A DNA stretch of 64,000 nt from Solenopsis invicta (Eukaryota > Arthropoda > Insecta > Hymenoptera > Formicidae). The stretch spans positions 5,642,001-5,706,000 of the forward strand of contig NC_052665.1 in the NCBI RefSeq assembly GCF_016802725.1, given 5' to 3'. The notes under the pieces were generated by a model. That model was not told the origin of the DNA, ran no database searches, and saw only the letters and a list, made by a program, of their open reading frames with translations. Below, one piece after another: positions 51,401-61,900 of this stretch. Position 1 is the first letter of the stretch. Each line of letters begins with the position of its first letter. The position numbers and the translations under genes were made by a program.

Positions 51401-54400
51401 TAAATAAATGTCACTACATGATAAATATAATATAAATGTTTGTAATACATACATTATTTTAATTTTCTTCATTTTATTGTGCGTTTTAAATATTTTTTTT
51501 TTTTTTTACATTTTAAAACTATTATCGAATAACCGATTAAAATTTGTCCCCGGACAAACTTATCGTACTGATGTCGAAGAAGATAAAACTGTGTTATACA
51601 ATTTAAATATTTCAAAAATTTATTCAAAGATTTTTTATTCCTTAGATTTATCATTCAAGTATTTTAATAATTCTAATAATAAATACTGGTGAAGAGGACT
51701 CTTTATTACCCCATTTTAATATTTTCAATATCGTTCTTCTTCAGCGTAGTACCGAAGGGATCTTTTATGTATGTATCTGAAATGTTATTCTAGATAAGAT
51801 ACAAAGTAGAATGTAACTGGTTTCAGTTGTCGTTACTGAATCAAGAAAGATAATTAGTTACATAAGCAGACACGAAATATAGTTGGATACTTAACGTCCT
51901 CCCCGACGAGCGACGCACCTAATTCGGCAGCCTGCTTTTGCTCGAAACATCGAAATTAATGAAGTCGTCCGACCGGGCCGCGGCCTAAGCGCAGTAAATT
52001 AGAGGTACACGCCAACCATTAGAATACTTAACGAGGACATCACGGTGGGACGCAGCGTGCGCGGGTGTGATGATGAATCACCGCCAGGGATAACTCGCCG
52101 CTCGCGCGCGCCCAAGAATATTAAATTAAGTGTACTTATTGTTAGCCGAAAACCTCATTCGTGTCCCCTTTAGCGGGTAGTCCTCTTTCTTTTTCCTTTT
52201 CGTGCGAGGCGTCGTTGAAGAGCGTCCGGCGAGGGAGAACATCGTCGGGCGACAAAAGCGTTCTCCTCTTTCGCGAGAATCCTTTCTTTCCTTCCCTTTT
52301 CTCTTTCTCTCTGCAGCTCTTCGCTTCCCGCTCGCCGCAGAAGCGTTCTCGAGAGTATCTGAGAACGCTGTCGCGACTGCTTTTATTATGCGGCGCATAG
52401 AGCGGAAGGGTTCGGCACGACCAAGTGCAATTTTGACAACGATCGATTTGCGTGCTTTTTTTTTCTTCCTCTTACTCTCCGGCCCTCCCTCTCGCGCGGA
52501 GTCCCCTGGGTCAACGTCTCTCTCTTTCTCTTTCTCTCCTCCGGAGAGTTGAAATATACAAAATGAAATATGAAATAATGGTTCGTGCCTTGTGGCTGGC
52601 TGAAGGCACGGGCGCACCCATATCTACGCCCCCATGCGCCTATGTACCTTTACAAGACTGTACGCATAACTATAATATACATGTGTGCGTATATATATAT
52701 ATATATATACATATTATCCGTTTACATAAACATATACATATATTATATAAATACAAGTACATGGAAAAAAAACAATTTTATTTGTAGCATCTGGAAATTT
52801 AAATAGATAAAAATTAGCTAAAAATTTAGTTAGATACAGATCAGAAAATAATTTTATGTTGGTCCGTCAAAATAATTATGTAGGACGCCCGAGGATGATA
52901 TTATAATATTGCAAACAGTTTTGACATTCTGCAATCAAATTAAACATCCGATACAATTTTTCAAATGGTTCAGCATAATTCAACTGCTAAGATATTGTAT
53001 GAATATTATTTAATATTTTTCACAGAAATATTCAGTTAAAGTTACACGTCCATTTTTGACATAATATTCTTGGTGTATCACTTTAATATTCGTGGGATAT
53101 ATTATAAAAGTATTCATACAGTTTTAAAATTTAAAGGAATGAACATTTCTTGAACTATACAATATCACCAAATTATTAGTAATAAATGACATTTAAGTTC
53201 TATTTTTTGTGTGGTACAACATTTTATATACTCTATGTTTTGCATAAATTTCATCTCACTTTAGTAAAAAAAATATATTTACATTAATATTTACAGAAAT
53301 ATTATTTAAGAATGTACGTAGAATATTACTTAATAGTAAATAATACTATATACACTTATAAGCTATATGCATATTTCTATATATTTATATATCAAATTTG
53401 TGCCGTTGTTCCACGTTTGTGTACGTATACGTGCGCCGCGTACGCCGCGCCGTATATACGCGATATCCGCCTCAATTTTTTCGTTCTTGTCGCAAACATC
53501 TTACGTTCGTATTAACCCTTATGCCTCGCTTAATGATATTCCGGCCTACCATGTTGGCATATTGAACGCAACTAAGGCAGATTCCAGGCTTGGTCGTCGG
53601 GCCAAGACCCGCCGCCGCCGCTGCCGCCGCCGCCGCCGTCGACGACCAAGCCCACCTGTAAATACGTATATCCGTACGTGTATATACACCGTATATGTGC
53701 GACGGGAGGAGAGATCATTTCTGTGCTCGTTTTGCGCTACGTGTATCGGGGCAACGAGAAAGAGAGAGAGAAACAAGATCTATCTCTTTCTCTCTCGCGC
53801 GAATCGAATTAAGCGCGTCGTTAGCCAAAGGGATCGACCGACGATTTTATCAAGATTCAGGATATCGAGATGTATACATCGTGGCCTCGCCCCATTATTG
53901 TCGAGAAGCGTAATTTATCGTCGATATTTATACGAACACGCGAGATTTCGCGCGTATAATCGTTATATTTAAAGTACAGTGACGACGTTCGTGTTCAATT
54001 TTAAATGTCCAATGAATTCATCTTCCAAGACAATGAAATTTCGTGTTTCGACTCGTTTCTAAAGCGTACTCTCTAAATCTCGTAGAGTAAACGATCACTC
54101 GAAAAATTGCACAGCATCAAGTTTCACTCTTTTAGAGTGACGTTTCACTCTACAAAATTTAGAGAGTAACTTTAGATTGAACGACTTGTGTTTCAATGCT
54201 TGCAACAAACACATTACTCTTTGCTCCATTCTGAGAACACTTGAGCTATCTCTACACACACACAAAAAAAATAAATTCTTAATTCACGTATATTTTTATA
54301 CTTGAATGCTACTTGTTTTTATTTAAATATCCGATGCTTTCTTCAATTACAAATGTTCACTTGCATCAATAATAAATAGATCTGTGCGAAGTATATTTTA

Positions 54401-57400
54401 TTCTCAAGAGATCGTATTCTTGTTTCTAATATCATAGTGTTTTCGCGACAAGTTCAATCACATGATTTGAAAGCTATTTATTCTTGGATTAAGAATTGCA
54501 TATTTGAAAGTGCGCTCGACTTATACTCGAAGCTCACTTGTTTCGCGTTTGCGAGCAACAGTGTGCATGACAATCCGATGGATCCCAGTATCAAGCAAGA
54601 TGATTCACCCTCTATTCGAAAAGAAGTTTTATTACATGTAAAAATAATGCAGCTGGCAAAAGTGAAAATTACCGGTGTTGCGTTTCGTTTCTTCTACCAA
54701 TAAAACCAGTAGACGATATTAAATAGTCCGAAACGTCATAAAGATTTTCAGGTTTAAAATTACGGACATTTCAACGTTACCGCAAGTTTGTAATAACTTT
54801 GCAGAAATAAATTTTTAACTTAGGTAAAAAGTTAATAAATTGAAGTTTATGTATCTCAAAAATAACTAGTTAACGTTAAAAATTAAATTACTTTTTTTTT
54901 ATTTTTTTGTGTGCAAAAATTTAGAAATATTTTTTAAAATCAAGTTTTTAACGAAAAATGCGATTTGACGAATAATCAGGGATTGTTACATTTATTTTTA
55001 TTTAACATTGACGCATTTGGCCTAATTCCAGCATATCGATTTGTAAAAAGTCAAAGAGCGAAATATCTGTCGAAAATTTATTATCAAGATATTTTACTCT
55101 TACAATCAAAGAGTTGTACTGATATCTGCAATCTTCGACATTTCACTGTAATGCATCTTTTGTGTTTTAATTGTTTATGCGGCACAGGCAGTTCCAGAAC
55201 GAGATGGTAAGAATAATTCTTTATATACCATGTGTCGCTTTTTACATACTATTTTGCACGTGCTTCGCTCTCTTGGTTTCTCTCATTCTCTCCGTCTCAC
55301 AGTCTTTACCTGACGTGGCTTTGTTCGGACTTGTCACAGGAAAGAAATGGCGAGGACTGACGCCGCAAGACAGGAGGCCCTACGTCGAGGAGGCCGAGAG
55401 GCTCCGGGTGATACACATGCAGGAACATCCGAATTACAAGTACAGGCCGCGGCGTAGGAAGCACGCGAAACGGACACCCGGTGCACCGTCTTCGCCTCCC
55501 TCGGCGACCAACACCGTGAGCAACAGGTCCAACCCTACCGGCCCGGCGATTCATCATTCCATGTAAGTCGATACTCCGGCCCGTGCTTTCCGCTTAATGA
55601 AGGTACGTGCGAGCTAACCGTCGCGGTTAATTGAGAGATTCCGACGAGATTTAAACGAAGCGCCGACGACGGCGTTATGATCTCGACAACGTTAACATTG
55701 TACTCGAGACAATTTAGCCACGTTCTGAACACTCGTCTCTTTTGATAATGAATAAATAAATAAATCGCGTCGCGTGCGATTATAAAGCAGCGACAACGCA
55801 TCATATAAGTGTGTGCGTAATCGAAATGCGTTTAAGGTCCAAGATGGACAGTTACCAGGGCATGTCTCAGATCCCGTGGGGTGGCCATTCCCCGATCTCA
55901 TCCCTGTATCATCAACAGCAGCAGCAAAGTATTCAGGAGTACAAATCGGAAAATAATTCGCTCTACGGCAGCCCTTACACGCCCATCATCCACAGTCCGG
56001 ATATATCTCCGGTGGCCAGTCCCGAGCCCGATGGTAAATTTTTCAAACCGAAAATTGCTCGGATAATTGAGAATAAATTTATTTAACGTTCTCATCTTAC
56101 GGAAAAATTAAAATGCAAACTGTTACTCAACTGAAACACTCTGTATTTTAATGAGACGATGAGACGATTTTTTATAATGAAATAAACTGAAAATAAAATA
56201 ACGTAAAAAAAAACGATACGACGCGATTAAAATAATTACGAGCTAATTATACATACAAGTGCGAAATGGAAATGATTTAATCTACCAGGTGACGGCGGTC
56301 ATCTATCGTCCGCTCAGAATCCGGATCCAGAACGAGACCTGATGGAAGGTACCTCGAAGCAGCACGGAGACATGAGCGATCAGACGAAACGATACACCTT
56401 TATGAGCAGTGACAATCAGTTGCACACGGGTCATGCTGGTAACCCTAGCATATCATCGTGTCAGAATTCCGGCGGTTACACGGATACCTTAACGTATAAA
56501 AAATCCGTACGTATTCCGCTCATATCTGACATTTCCATGACACGAGTAATAATCAAAGAATATATTTAATTACTTGATCTGTGCCCTCGATCGAATTAAA
56601 TTAAATTTTGTTCTCTTTTTTATCTAATAAATTAAAATCCGATTTGTAATTTATTTGTAATTAGTCGCGTCACGCCAAGTAATTTTGCGTCAGGCCAGAT
56701 CGAGAGACACTCTCAGCCAATTATTATACGTTTCTCGTGACTCAGGTGGGCTATTTGAACTTCGAGAGACAGTCCACGAGCATAGCCGCGGTGGGCATAG
56801 CGAACGGTATGATGGTGTCGTGCAATAAGCTACGCTCCGGTTTCGACAACGTTGGCTCCGTCACGGGCACGTTTTATCCGCCGGTCGCCTCGCCGCACGA
56901 TCAATCGCTGCAGCATTACAGTGGCACGCAAACGTCCAAGAGCGCAACCAACTATTCGATGCAGCCTACCGTCGAGAGCAATTACAATCCGGTCCAATGT
57001 CCCGGCGGTCGACAGCAGTCCATCGGAATCCGCGGAACCGCCGAAAGTTGTTCCGGTAAGATTTTGTTCTCGCGCTCAATTCAGTGGCTCAGTAGAACTC
57101 GCGACTAGCCATGATAATAAAAGATCATGACGTACGAGAGAAAGACACGACAGTGTTATCTTTCACAGAAAAGATACATGAGCGAGAAAAATTATTTGAA
57201 TAAGCTTAGAGAAATTATTTGAAAATAATTGCTTTTTAAAGCAATTGTTCTCTCCTGAAATGGGAGTACCAAAGAAATAATTGGATATTCTCGAATGTTT
57301 ATTTACAGTGTAATCATTCAACGAATATAAATTATAGTAGAGTTCTCAATGATAATGCAATTTATTCTCTCGATTAATTTATCCTCATGCAATCTCATTT

Positions 57401-57952
57401 TTTGCAGGCACAGTGACGCACCGATACCAAATGCCGCATCATCAGGAATACCAAACGGACGCGTCGTCCGGCAGCGGCCAGCAGCAGCACGCGATTCTCG
57501 GCGGTCACATTGATCCCGGTATGAGCGCTGAGGATGATCAGCAGCAGACACTCCAGTTGGAAAAGTATTTCAAGTATTCCCATCCGACGAGCGTGGCACA
57601 CTCGAGCTTGTCCTCGCAAAGTATGTTGGACAGCAACCATAACTACGCCAGCGATTTGCGCTACTACGGAGCACCACCGCAGTCTCAACTGGATATATCG
57701 AATTCTCAATGCATCGTCGACGATCAGCAAGGCAACAAGGACGCTCGTTGCCCTAACGTCTCGATCGGTCACGCCATGGAGTACCATCCGGGACTGGAGG
57801 TATCCAAGTACGCGGACCATTCAGTGACGCAACAGCATCAGCAGCCGCAGTCACAGCAGCAGCAGCAGCAGGGCATGGAACACGTGCCCAAGACCGACGA
57901 TGATTTCAGTGTTATACTTGCGGACGTGCGCAAGACTTGCTACAGTAGCTAG
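31141..57952 (+). CDS. Sox15: SoxF-group HMG-box transcription factor (Sox15 type), 8 coding exons
   Basis: A nuclear sequence-specific DNA-binding factor. Joining 31141-31316, 40825-41011, 41497-41767, 55340-55562, 55837-56033, 56289-56506, 56746-57055 and 57408-57952 gives 708 codons plus stop; every junction has GT/AG borders and matching phase. The Sox HMG box spans about residues 176-254: RIRRPMNAFMVW and KLADENPDLHNADLSKMLG come from exon 3, and KKWRGLTPQDRRPYVEEAE through HPNYKYRPRRRK from exon 4. These residues are SoxF-specific and match the Drosophila Sox15 class. Basic clusters at both ends of the box are the usual Sox nuclear signals. Downstream is low-complexity, with Gln runs near 312-316 and 668-682, and a C-terminal tail containing DFSVILADVRKTCYSS. 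The vertebrate SoxF beta-catenin-binding motif is not apparent. In Drosophila, Sox15 acts in wing-hinge patterning and bristle socket cells; that role is only inferred here. Confidence 0.92.
32544..32941. mobile_element. piggyBac-like MITE with TTAA flanks
   Basis: TTAA at both edges (32544-32547, 32938-32941). The left end is TTAATCCATTGAGATCAC and the right end complement is TTAACCCGTTGAGGTCAC: 15 of 18 positions match. Inside, the left arm holds AGGGGTCCAAAAGACCCC, a near-palindrome, and the right arm GGGGAGTCCAATGGACCTC. The TTAA target is characteristic of piggyBac. There is no transposase; the core is AT-rich. Confidence 0.75.
35373..35433. repeat. (CA)n microsatellite
   Basis: About 28-30 CA units with one TA interruption, followed by CGCGCG. 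Confidence 0.95.
36830..36867. repeat. (ATCTCG)n hexanucleotide array
   Basis: Six perfect ATCTCG units in tandem. In one frame they would encode alternating Leu-Asp, which is only the repeat. Confidence 0.95.
37716..38007. mobile_element. piggyBac-like MITE with TTAA flanks (second family)
   Basis: TTAA at both edges (37716-37719, 38004-38007). The left end is TTAACTCTCAGCTGACACAC and the right end complement is TTAACCTTCTACTGACACAC, matching at 16 of 20 positions. Subterminal blocks GTGTGCGTCACCCA and GTACGACACCCAGTGTG also relate. The open frame inside (37824-38033) is not a recognisable transposase. Confidence 0.75.
39680..39917. mobile_element. MITE, CTGAGAAAAA family (degenerate copy)
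   Basis: It starts GCTGAGAAAAAAAAAAATTG, followed by CAACTAAAATATTTAGATTGATACG, which follows the arm of the 20138 element. The right side contains GAACGTATCTAAATATTTTAATTT and ends near TAGTGCG. The TA flanks are lost and the ends have drifted. Confidence 0.6.
40533..40731. mobile_element. MITE with TACACTGTTAAA termini, 93 bp before exon 2
   Basis: The left end is TACACTGTTAAAAAT and the right end complement is TACACTGTTAAAGAT, matching at 14 of 15 bases. The interior repeats ATTAAATTTAATG and ACATTAAATTTTTATTAAATG in both orientations. It is a short non-coding element next to the acceptor region of Sox15 exon 2. Confidence 0.7.
40825..41011 (+). CDS. Sox15: Sox15 coding exon 2 (end of residue 59 to residue 121)
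   Basis: Acceptor GACTTTTTCAG|G. It encodes MLDNYDRGEMTPPPAVSGYG and on through TPTSRAYDIDSG to MPIDTQIIS, ending at a codon boundary before GTACGG. This is a Pro/Gly/Ser-rich region upstream of the HMG box. The GTACGG donor is not ideal, but it is the one that joins in frame to exon 3. Confidence 0.8.
41012..41496 (+). other. Sox15 intron 2
   Basis: 485 bp with an alternating CG tract at 41206-41225 and a (CCG)n stretch at 41365-41386. It ends in CGTTTCCTGAAACCAG. Confidence 0.8.
41497..41767 (+). CDS. Sox15: Sox15 coding exon 3, first half of the HMG box
   Basis: It begins IPSMLSGPAQQRLEDMPWLA and reaches SLKEQRIRRPMNAFMVWAK, then VERKKLADENPDLHNADLS and KML. The donor CTCG|GTGAGT cuts after the first base of Gly212. 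The RPMNAFMVW signature is the minor-groove-binding core of Sox factors. Confidence 0.95.
42517..42561. repeat. (CT)n microsatellite
   Basis: About 22 CT units. Confidence 0.95.
44124..44161. repeat. (TCG)n microsatellite
   Basis: About 12-13 perfect TCG units. Confidence 0.95.
46614..46870. mobile_element. MITE with long inverted arms and TA flanks
   Basis: The left arm is CAGAAAAAAAAAAAATTAAT followed by ATCAAATCAACAATTCATTG. The right arm, read on the other strand, is CACACAAAAAAAAAATTAAT followed by the same ATCAAATCAACAATTCATTG. TA lies at 46612-46613 and 46871-46872. Inner arms (ATGAAATCTTCTTG, ATAATCTTAAACTGACA) also mirror. The element can fold almost completely; no ORF. Confidence 0.85.
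47768..47799. repeat. (CT)n microsatellite
   Basis: About 16 CT units. Confidence 0.95.
48409..48446. repeat. (ACG)n microsatellite
   Basis: About 12 perfect ACG units running into AAGAAGATGATGAAGATGA. Confidence 0.95.
52824..52945. repeat. Dispersed repeat, related to 25778-25887
   Basis: It shares an ordered series of blocks with the 25.8-kb copy: AGATACAGATCA, AAATAATTTTATG, TCAAAATAATTATGTA, GATGA, TTTTGACATT. The class is unknown. Confidence 0.55.
54069..54166. mobile_element. Short MITE (98 bp) with CTCTCTAAAT termini and TA flanks
   Basis: TA|CTCTCTAAATCTCGTAGAGT at the left and the complement TA|CTCTCTAAATTTTGTAGAGT at the right match at 18 of 20 element bases. TA lies at 54067-54068 and 54167-54168. 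The centre holds a second palindrome, TTTCACTCTTTTAGAGTGAC. The ends match those of the element at 13048-13260. Confidence 0.8.
55340..55562 (+). CDS. Sox15: Sox15 coding exon 4, second half of the HMG box
   Basis: Completes Gly212, then KKWRGLTPQDRRPYVEEAE, RLRVIHMQEHPNYKYRPRRR and KHAKR, followed by a Pro/Ser/Thr-rich linker ending TGPAIHHS plus two bases (AT). Donor GTAAGT. This carries helix 3 and the C-terminal basic tail of the box. Confidence 0.95.
55837..56033 (+). CDS. Sox15: Sox15 coding exon 5
   Basis: One base completes Met286, followed by SKMDSYQGMSQIPWGGHSP, a YHQQQQQSIQEY run, YTPIIHSPDISPVASPEPD and one base of Gly. The acceptor (GCGTTTAAG) has a short pyrimidine tract, but the phase fits both neighbours. 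Confidence 0.85.
56289..56506 (+). CDS. Sox15: Sox15 coding exon 6
   Basis: It follows ATCTACCAG and encodes a polar segment starting (G)DGGHLSSAQNPDPERDLME and ending GGYTDTLTYKKS at a codon boundary before GTACGT. No domain; part of the divergent region after the HMG box. Confidence 0.85.
56746..57055 (+). CDS. Sox15: Sox15 coding exon 7
   Basis: It follows TCTCGTGACTCAG and encodes VGYLNFERQSTSIAAVGIAN and on through VTGTFYPPVASPHDQSLQHY to RGTAESCS plus one base of Gly. The donor is GTAAGA. The segment is Ser/Thr/Gln/Tyr-rich, as in many Sox transactivation regions (inference). Confidence 0.88.
57056..57407 (+). other. Sox15 intron 7
   Basis: 352 bp, AT-rich. It ends in CTCATTTTTTGCAG, a strong acceptor. 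Introns 4 (55563-55836), 5 (56034-56288) and 6 (56507-56745) are shorter and likewise hold nothing recognisable. Confidence 0.85.
57408..57952 (+). CDS. Sox15: Sox15 coding exon 8 and stop
   Basis: It encodes THRYQMPHHQEYQTDASSG onward, a Gln-rich stretch (QQHQQPQSQQQQQQ) and the tail DDDFSVILADVRKTCYSS before TAG at 57950-57952. The non-repetitive acidic-hydrophobic tail directly after a polyglutamine run suggests constraint on the extreme C-terminus; I believe Drosophila Sox15 ends similarly. Confidence 0.93.
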
Positions 57953-58950
57953 TGCTTCTTCTTCTAGTGCACAAAACGATCCACGGGTTTTGAATCGGGC
58001 CAACGTGCGAATTTCAGGGACTCTCCTTTCGCTCACGGTCGGGAAGAACAGGACGCTTGTGTGCACATTTTAAATCATCACGCGATTGGTGCTACGCAAA
58101 GTATATCAAAGCATTTTTATCTCGTGATAAAAGGTACGTTTTTCTCGTTACTTTTTTTTGGAAACAATATTTCAGTTTAGTCTCCACACGAGTAAAAGAT
58201 ATTCCAGTGCGGAAAATATTTAATTTGCAATTTTATTTTTTGGAACTCTGTCTATGAGTATCCTCTGGGTATAAGCACGATCTCTTATGGATTTCAGTAC
58301 AACTGAAAATGCATTCATGTGTCGTACAATCAGTCACGTACAATTGTCGCCTGTCAACAAGTTGCGGAAAGCAAAATTGCAATAAAAATATAATACGAAC
58401 AATGCTAATATGATGGACAAACAACGATAGACTTCTTGATATGATCAAGAATGTCGTCATATTTTGTTACAATGAATATCGTTTTATTGGAATTTTTTAC
58501 AAGATATTAAACTTCCTGGATCTCCGGTATCTTATCTGCAGTCTGACACAAACACTTTAGGAAAACCGTAATGATAGGCGGCTGGTGGTGCACGGCTAGT
58601 GTAGCATTACAATTACAGAGAGAATTGTATACTCACATAGATGTCACATTATTTTGTCATATTAGTTTCATTATCAAAGATAATACAGTAGCAGAGATAA
58701 TAGCGATATAGTGAGAGATATTAAATTTATATTATCATATTAGAAAACTTTCACATGTCAAGAAATGTTTTGCATCAGTAAGTTTTTTCATATTTACTCC
58801 GAGATAGCAGCATTTACTTTTGATGCTACACCACTGTCAGCTTTATCGTCCAAAAGCTTATTTTTAATCGTCACAAACGATGATTTTACATAAACTAGAA
58901 TGTATGTTTTTGTAAATAAATTTTTCTTTTCTTGTTTATCAGCAGGGTGA
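57953..58950 (+). other. Probable Sox15 3'UTR
   Basis: Non-coding sequence after the stop. AATAAA at 58381-58386 and again at 58915-58920; the second is followed by a T-rich stretch and sits in AT-rich DNA, so the transcript may end near 58940. The true end needs RNA data. Confidence 0.5.
58915..58920 (+). other. Candidate polyadenylation signal
   Basis: AATAAA 963 bp after the Sox15 stop codon, followed by TTTTTCTTTTCTTG. An earlier AATAAA at 58381 is the alternative. Confidence 0.4.
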
Positions 58951-61900
58951 CATTTCTAGCAATTTGTGCACAAACTGCACGTCAAGTTTCATAGAAATGC
59001 GAGTGGTGCAAAATGTCTTCGATGTGTATAGAGAGATGTGTAAAGAATTTTGGGTAAATTATTATTATACTATTATTTTGCTATTATTATATTACCTATT
59101 ATTAACACTATTATTAATATTATTATTAATGTATCGTACTTAATAGAATCAATTATGAACGAACATTTATCTGCATATATTCTTCAAAGAATATCCTTCC
59201 ATGAAAAAGTATAACTTGTTCTTGATGCGCTTTACGTTGTTGTGTATATTGTTTCTTTTATCATGTATGTATGTAGCGCATACGCATATGGTATACACGA
59301 GGTATGTATGAGACATACATACATATATATTATATTGTAAAATATTATATGTTGTCCATATATAACCACCTTCATTTAAAATAAATTTCTCATTGAGAAA
59401 TTTGGCACATGATAAAACTATATAACTTTCCGAAAAACGTTGACATCTTCCGCGAAGTAATACATGACGCAAATATATTTTTTAATCACGCACATAAAAA
59501 CATAAAGACCTTTCAGGATTATCGCTCCATGTCATTAAAGCACACACATGTATGTATATTAATTCTTTTTATTAAATATATATAAAAAATATGTGTATAA
59601 GATACAACATTATGTGTAAAGCTGAAATCATACATAGTGTAGTGATACCCATAAATTATATCAAAGGGGGTTGATACAATAGTTAAACATTGAATATTTC
59701 TCATTTTCCATTATATAATTATGACGCTTCTTGCGTCAGAAGATCTCAGACAGCTATAGGTAAAGTCTTTTACCAAATAAATATAATATATTTATATTAA
59801 ACAACAGGCACATGAAGAAAACAAGTATTAAATAAATTATTATAAATATTTCATAATATCCGGTCTATAATAGGATAATCATAAATATCCTCTCTCATTA
59901 TCTAGAAATTGTTATTGCACATATCGCCCTTTCTAATATCCGTCACAAAGCCACTATTGTAACAAATGATTACTAAAGTCAGTACACCAAAGTAAGATCT
60001 CAAAATTAATCTCTCTGAATTTCTCTGCTGATTCTGTACACATATATTCCTACACAAATAATGTATTATTTACGAACTTTTTTTGTTACATATCATGTAT
60101 TAATCCCCATTGATTTACATATAAATACAATTGAGTTGTACGACGTTTGTGTTTGCTTTACCATTACAATATGGTATATAGTATATACGAGGCTGACGTC
60201 GCTCAATGCAATTTATCAATCGTTCGTAGCAGAACCAGGATTTTTATCAAGATAAAGAAATTTAAAGAAATGGATTCTTTTAATAACCTTTCTTACTTGA
60301 TGTTATATTTAAAATACAACTTCAAATAAGAATATAAAATCCTGTTAACTTGTGCGTGCAACGAAAAAAATAAAATAATTTCAATTTTCTAAATAAAAAA
60401 AAAATTATTTCTATTGTAGAATTATATACGTACTTTGTATTTGATATCTATAAAAATCTTGAATTCGATTAATAATAAATTTAATTTTTAAAATAATTTT
60501 AATCGCTTATAATCCAGGCTCTGTTCCATAGTTATCATGTGAATGCCTCGATTTATCACTATTTCTGCGTTCGTAGCAATCGAAGGCTAAAAGAATAATA
60601 AGTGGCGAGGTCTATTCGGGGAATCGTGCCGAGTATATTCTTTCCGGCACTGTTAACACATTGTATTGTACATTTTCTATTCACAGTATAGTGGCTGCTG
60701 ACTAAAACGAGACCAGATACTGGTAGATGTTTACCGTAAATATTTCGTGAACATCGGTACATACAAGCGTAAGTATATACGTATGTATTCCCTCGCTTTG
60801 AACGATCTCTCTTACTGTAAATACAACGTATATGCGAGAAATTTCAGAGAGCAATGGCTTATACCATTATACGTTAAATGGACAGATTTTGCAGTCTTAT
60901 TTACGATGATCCGCTAATTATAGCTCTCGTTAAAACGTGCACGTGACATTCGTTACAAATTGCAGATACTTTACGTATTCATAAAAATCGATAATATTCT
61001 TATAAAGTCTCACATAGTACTGCAAATCTTACATAAACTGTACAACTTTCGGCTAGTAACACAAATTTATATGTACACGAATTTATATGTCTAATTCATA
61101 TATGTATCTATTGTTATTTGTGACTCTGCATATATATGTTTTATGTACAATTATAACATATAATGTATACACATACAATGTGTATAAATGGCAGCTTTAC
61201 AAATCACGTATAAAATTCTCTACGTAAAAATTATCTTGATGTTACTATTCAAGAAATAAAATAGAACATTTCTGTATTTTGAATGGATTATTTGTAACAT
61301 ATAGTCAGGATGACAACTATAATAGTAAAGAGATATAGTAGATAGGTAATAAAAAAAATTCGCAAATATATAACTGGAATGATTTCACTTGTAAATACTA
61401 TAACGATTGGGAATGTTATAAATTAATTCAATGGAAGTAAACGCATTCTCAAAGTATTTTGGAACATGTACTTGCTAATCACAGGAAATGTTCTATGTAT
61501 TTCTATCTGTATGTGGATAGTTTTGCGTTCTTTAAATTTCTTCTAGCAGAAAGCCAAACTCTATAAAAGTAGAATTAAGAACAATATTTGTAATAAAATA
61601 TGTCCAAATATCTTATTACAAATCTTGGAATGTATGGAAAGAAAATTCTGATATAAATTTGGTGAAATGAAAGTTACAAATGTTACAAATATCCACTCAG
61701 TAAAATCTACATAATTACGTATATGAATCGTATATTTAATAAGATCTATAAAACCCTAAACAATGTGTTTAAATATTTAGTGATTTTCCCTAGACAAAAG
61801 TCAAACCAAAATTTTTTCTATTTTTTTAATACAAACTCTTTTAAAGTGTGTAATCCACTTATTGTTATAAAGTTCTACAGACCTCTCCCAGATAAGTCTA

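Larger units (their letters stand above)
41768..55339 (+). other. Sox15 intron 3, inside the HMG box (13.6 kb)
   Basis: GTGAGT donor and TTGTCACAG acceptor. Contents: (CT)n 42517-42561, pyrimidine-rich and GTCC-like DNA 43020-43760, (TCG)n 44124-44161, MITE 46614-46870, (CT)n 47768-47799, (ACG)n 48409-48446, AT-rich DNA 51130-51880, dispersed repeat 52824-52945, (TA)n 52687-52709, MITE 54069-54166. The long frames at 42977-43537, 48315-48947 and 48842-49477 follow composition and simple repeats and show no known domain. The weak frames at 54437-54703 and 54965-55210 are not recognisable either. Confidence 0.75.

Noticed and set aside
51408..51692. 94-codon frame with a hydrophobic N-terminus
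   Set aside because: AT-rich DNA with a T-run encoding Phe; no known family and no codon bias.
54437..54703. 88-codon frame with mixed composition
   Set aside because: The amino-acid mix looks protein-like, but I recognise no family and see no splice structure; it lies in an intron. A protein search could reopen it.
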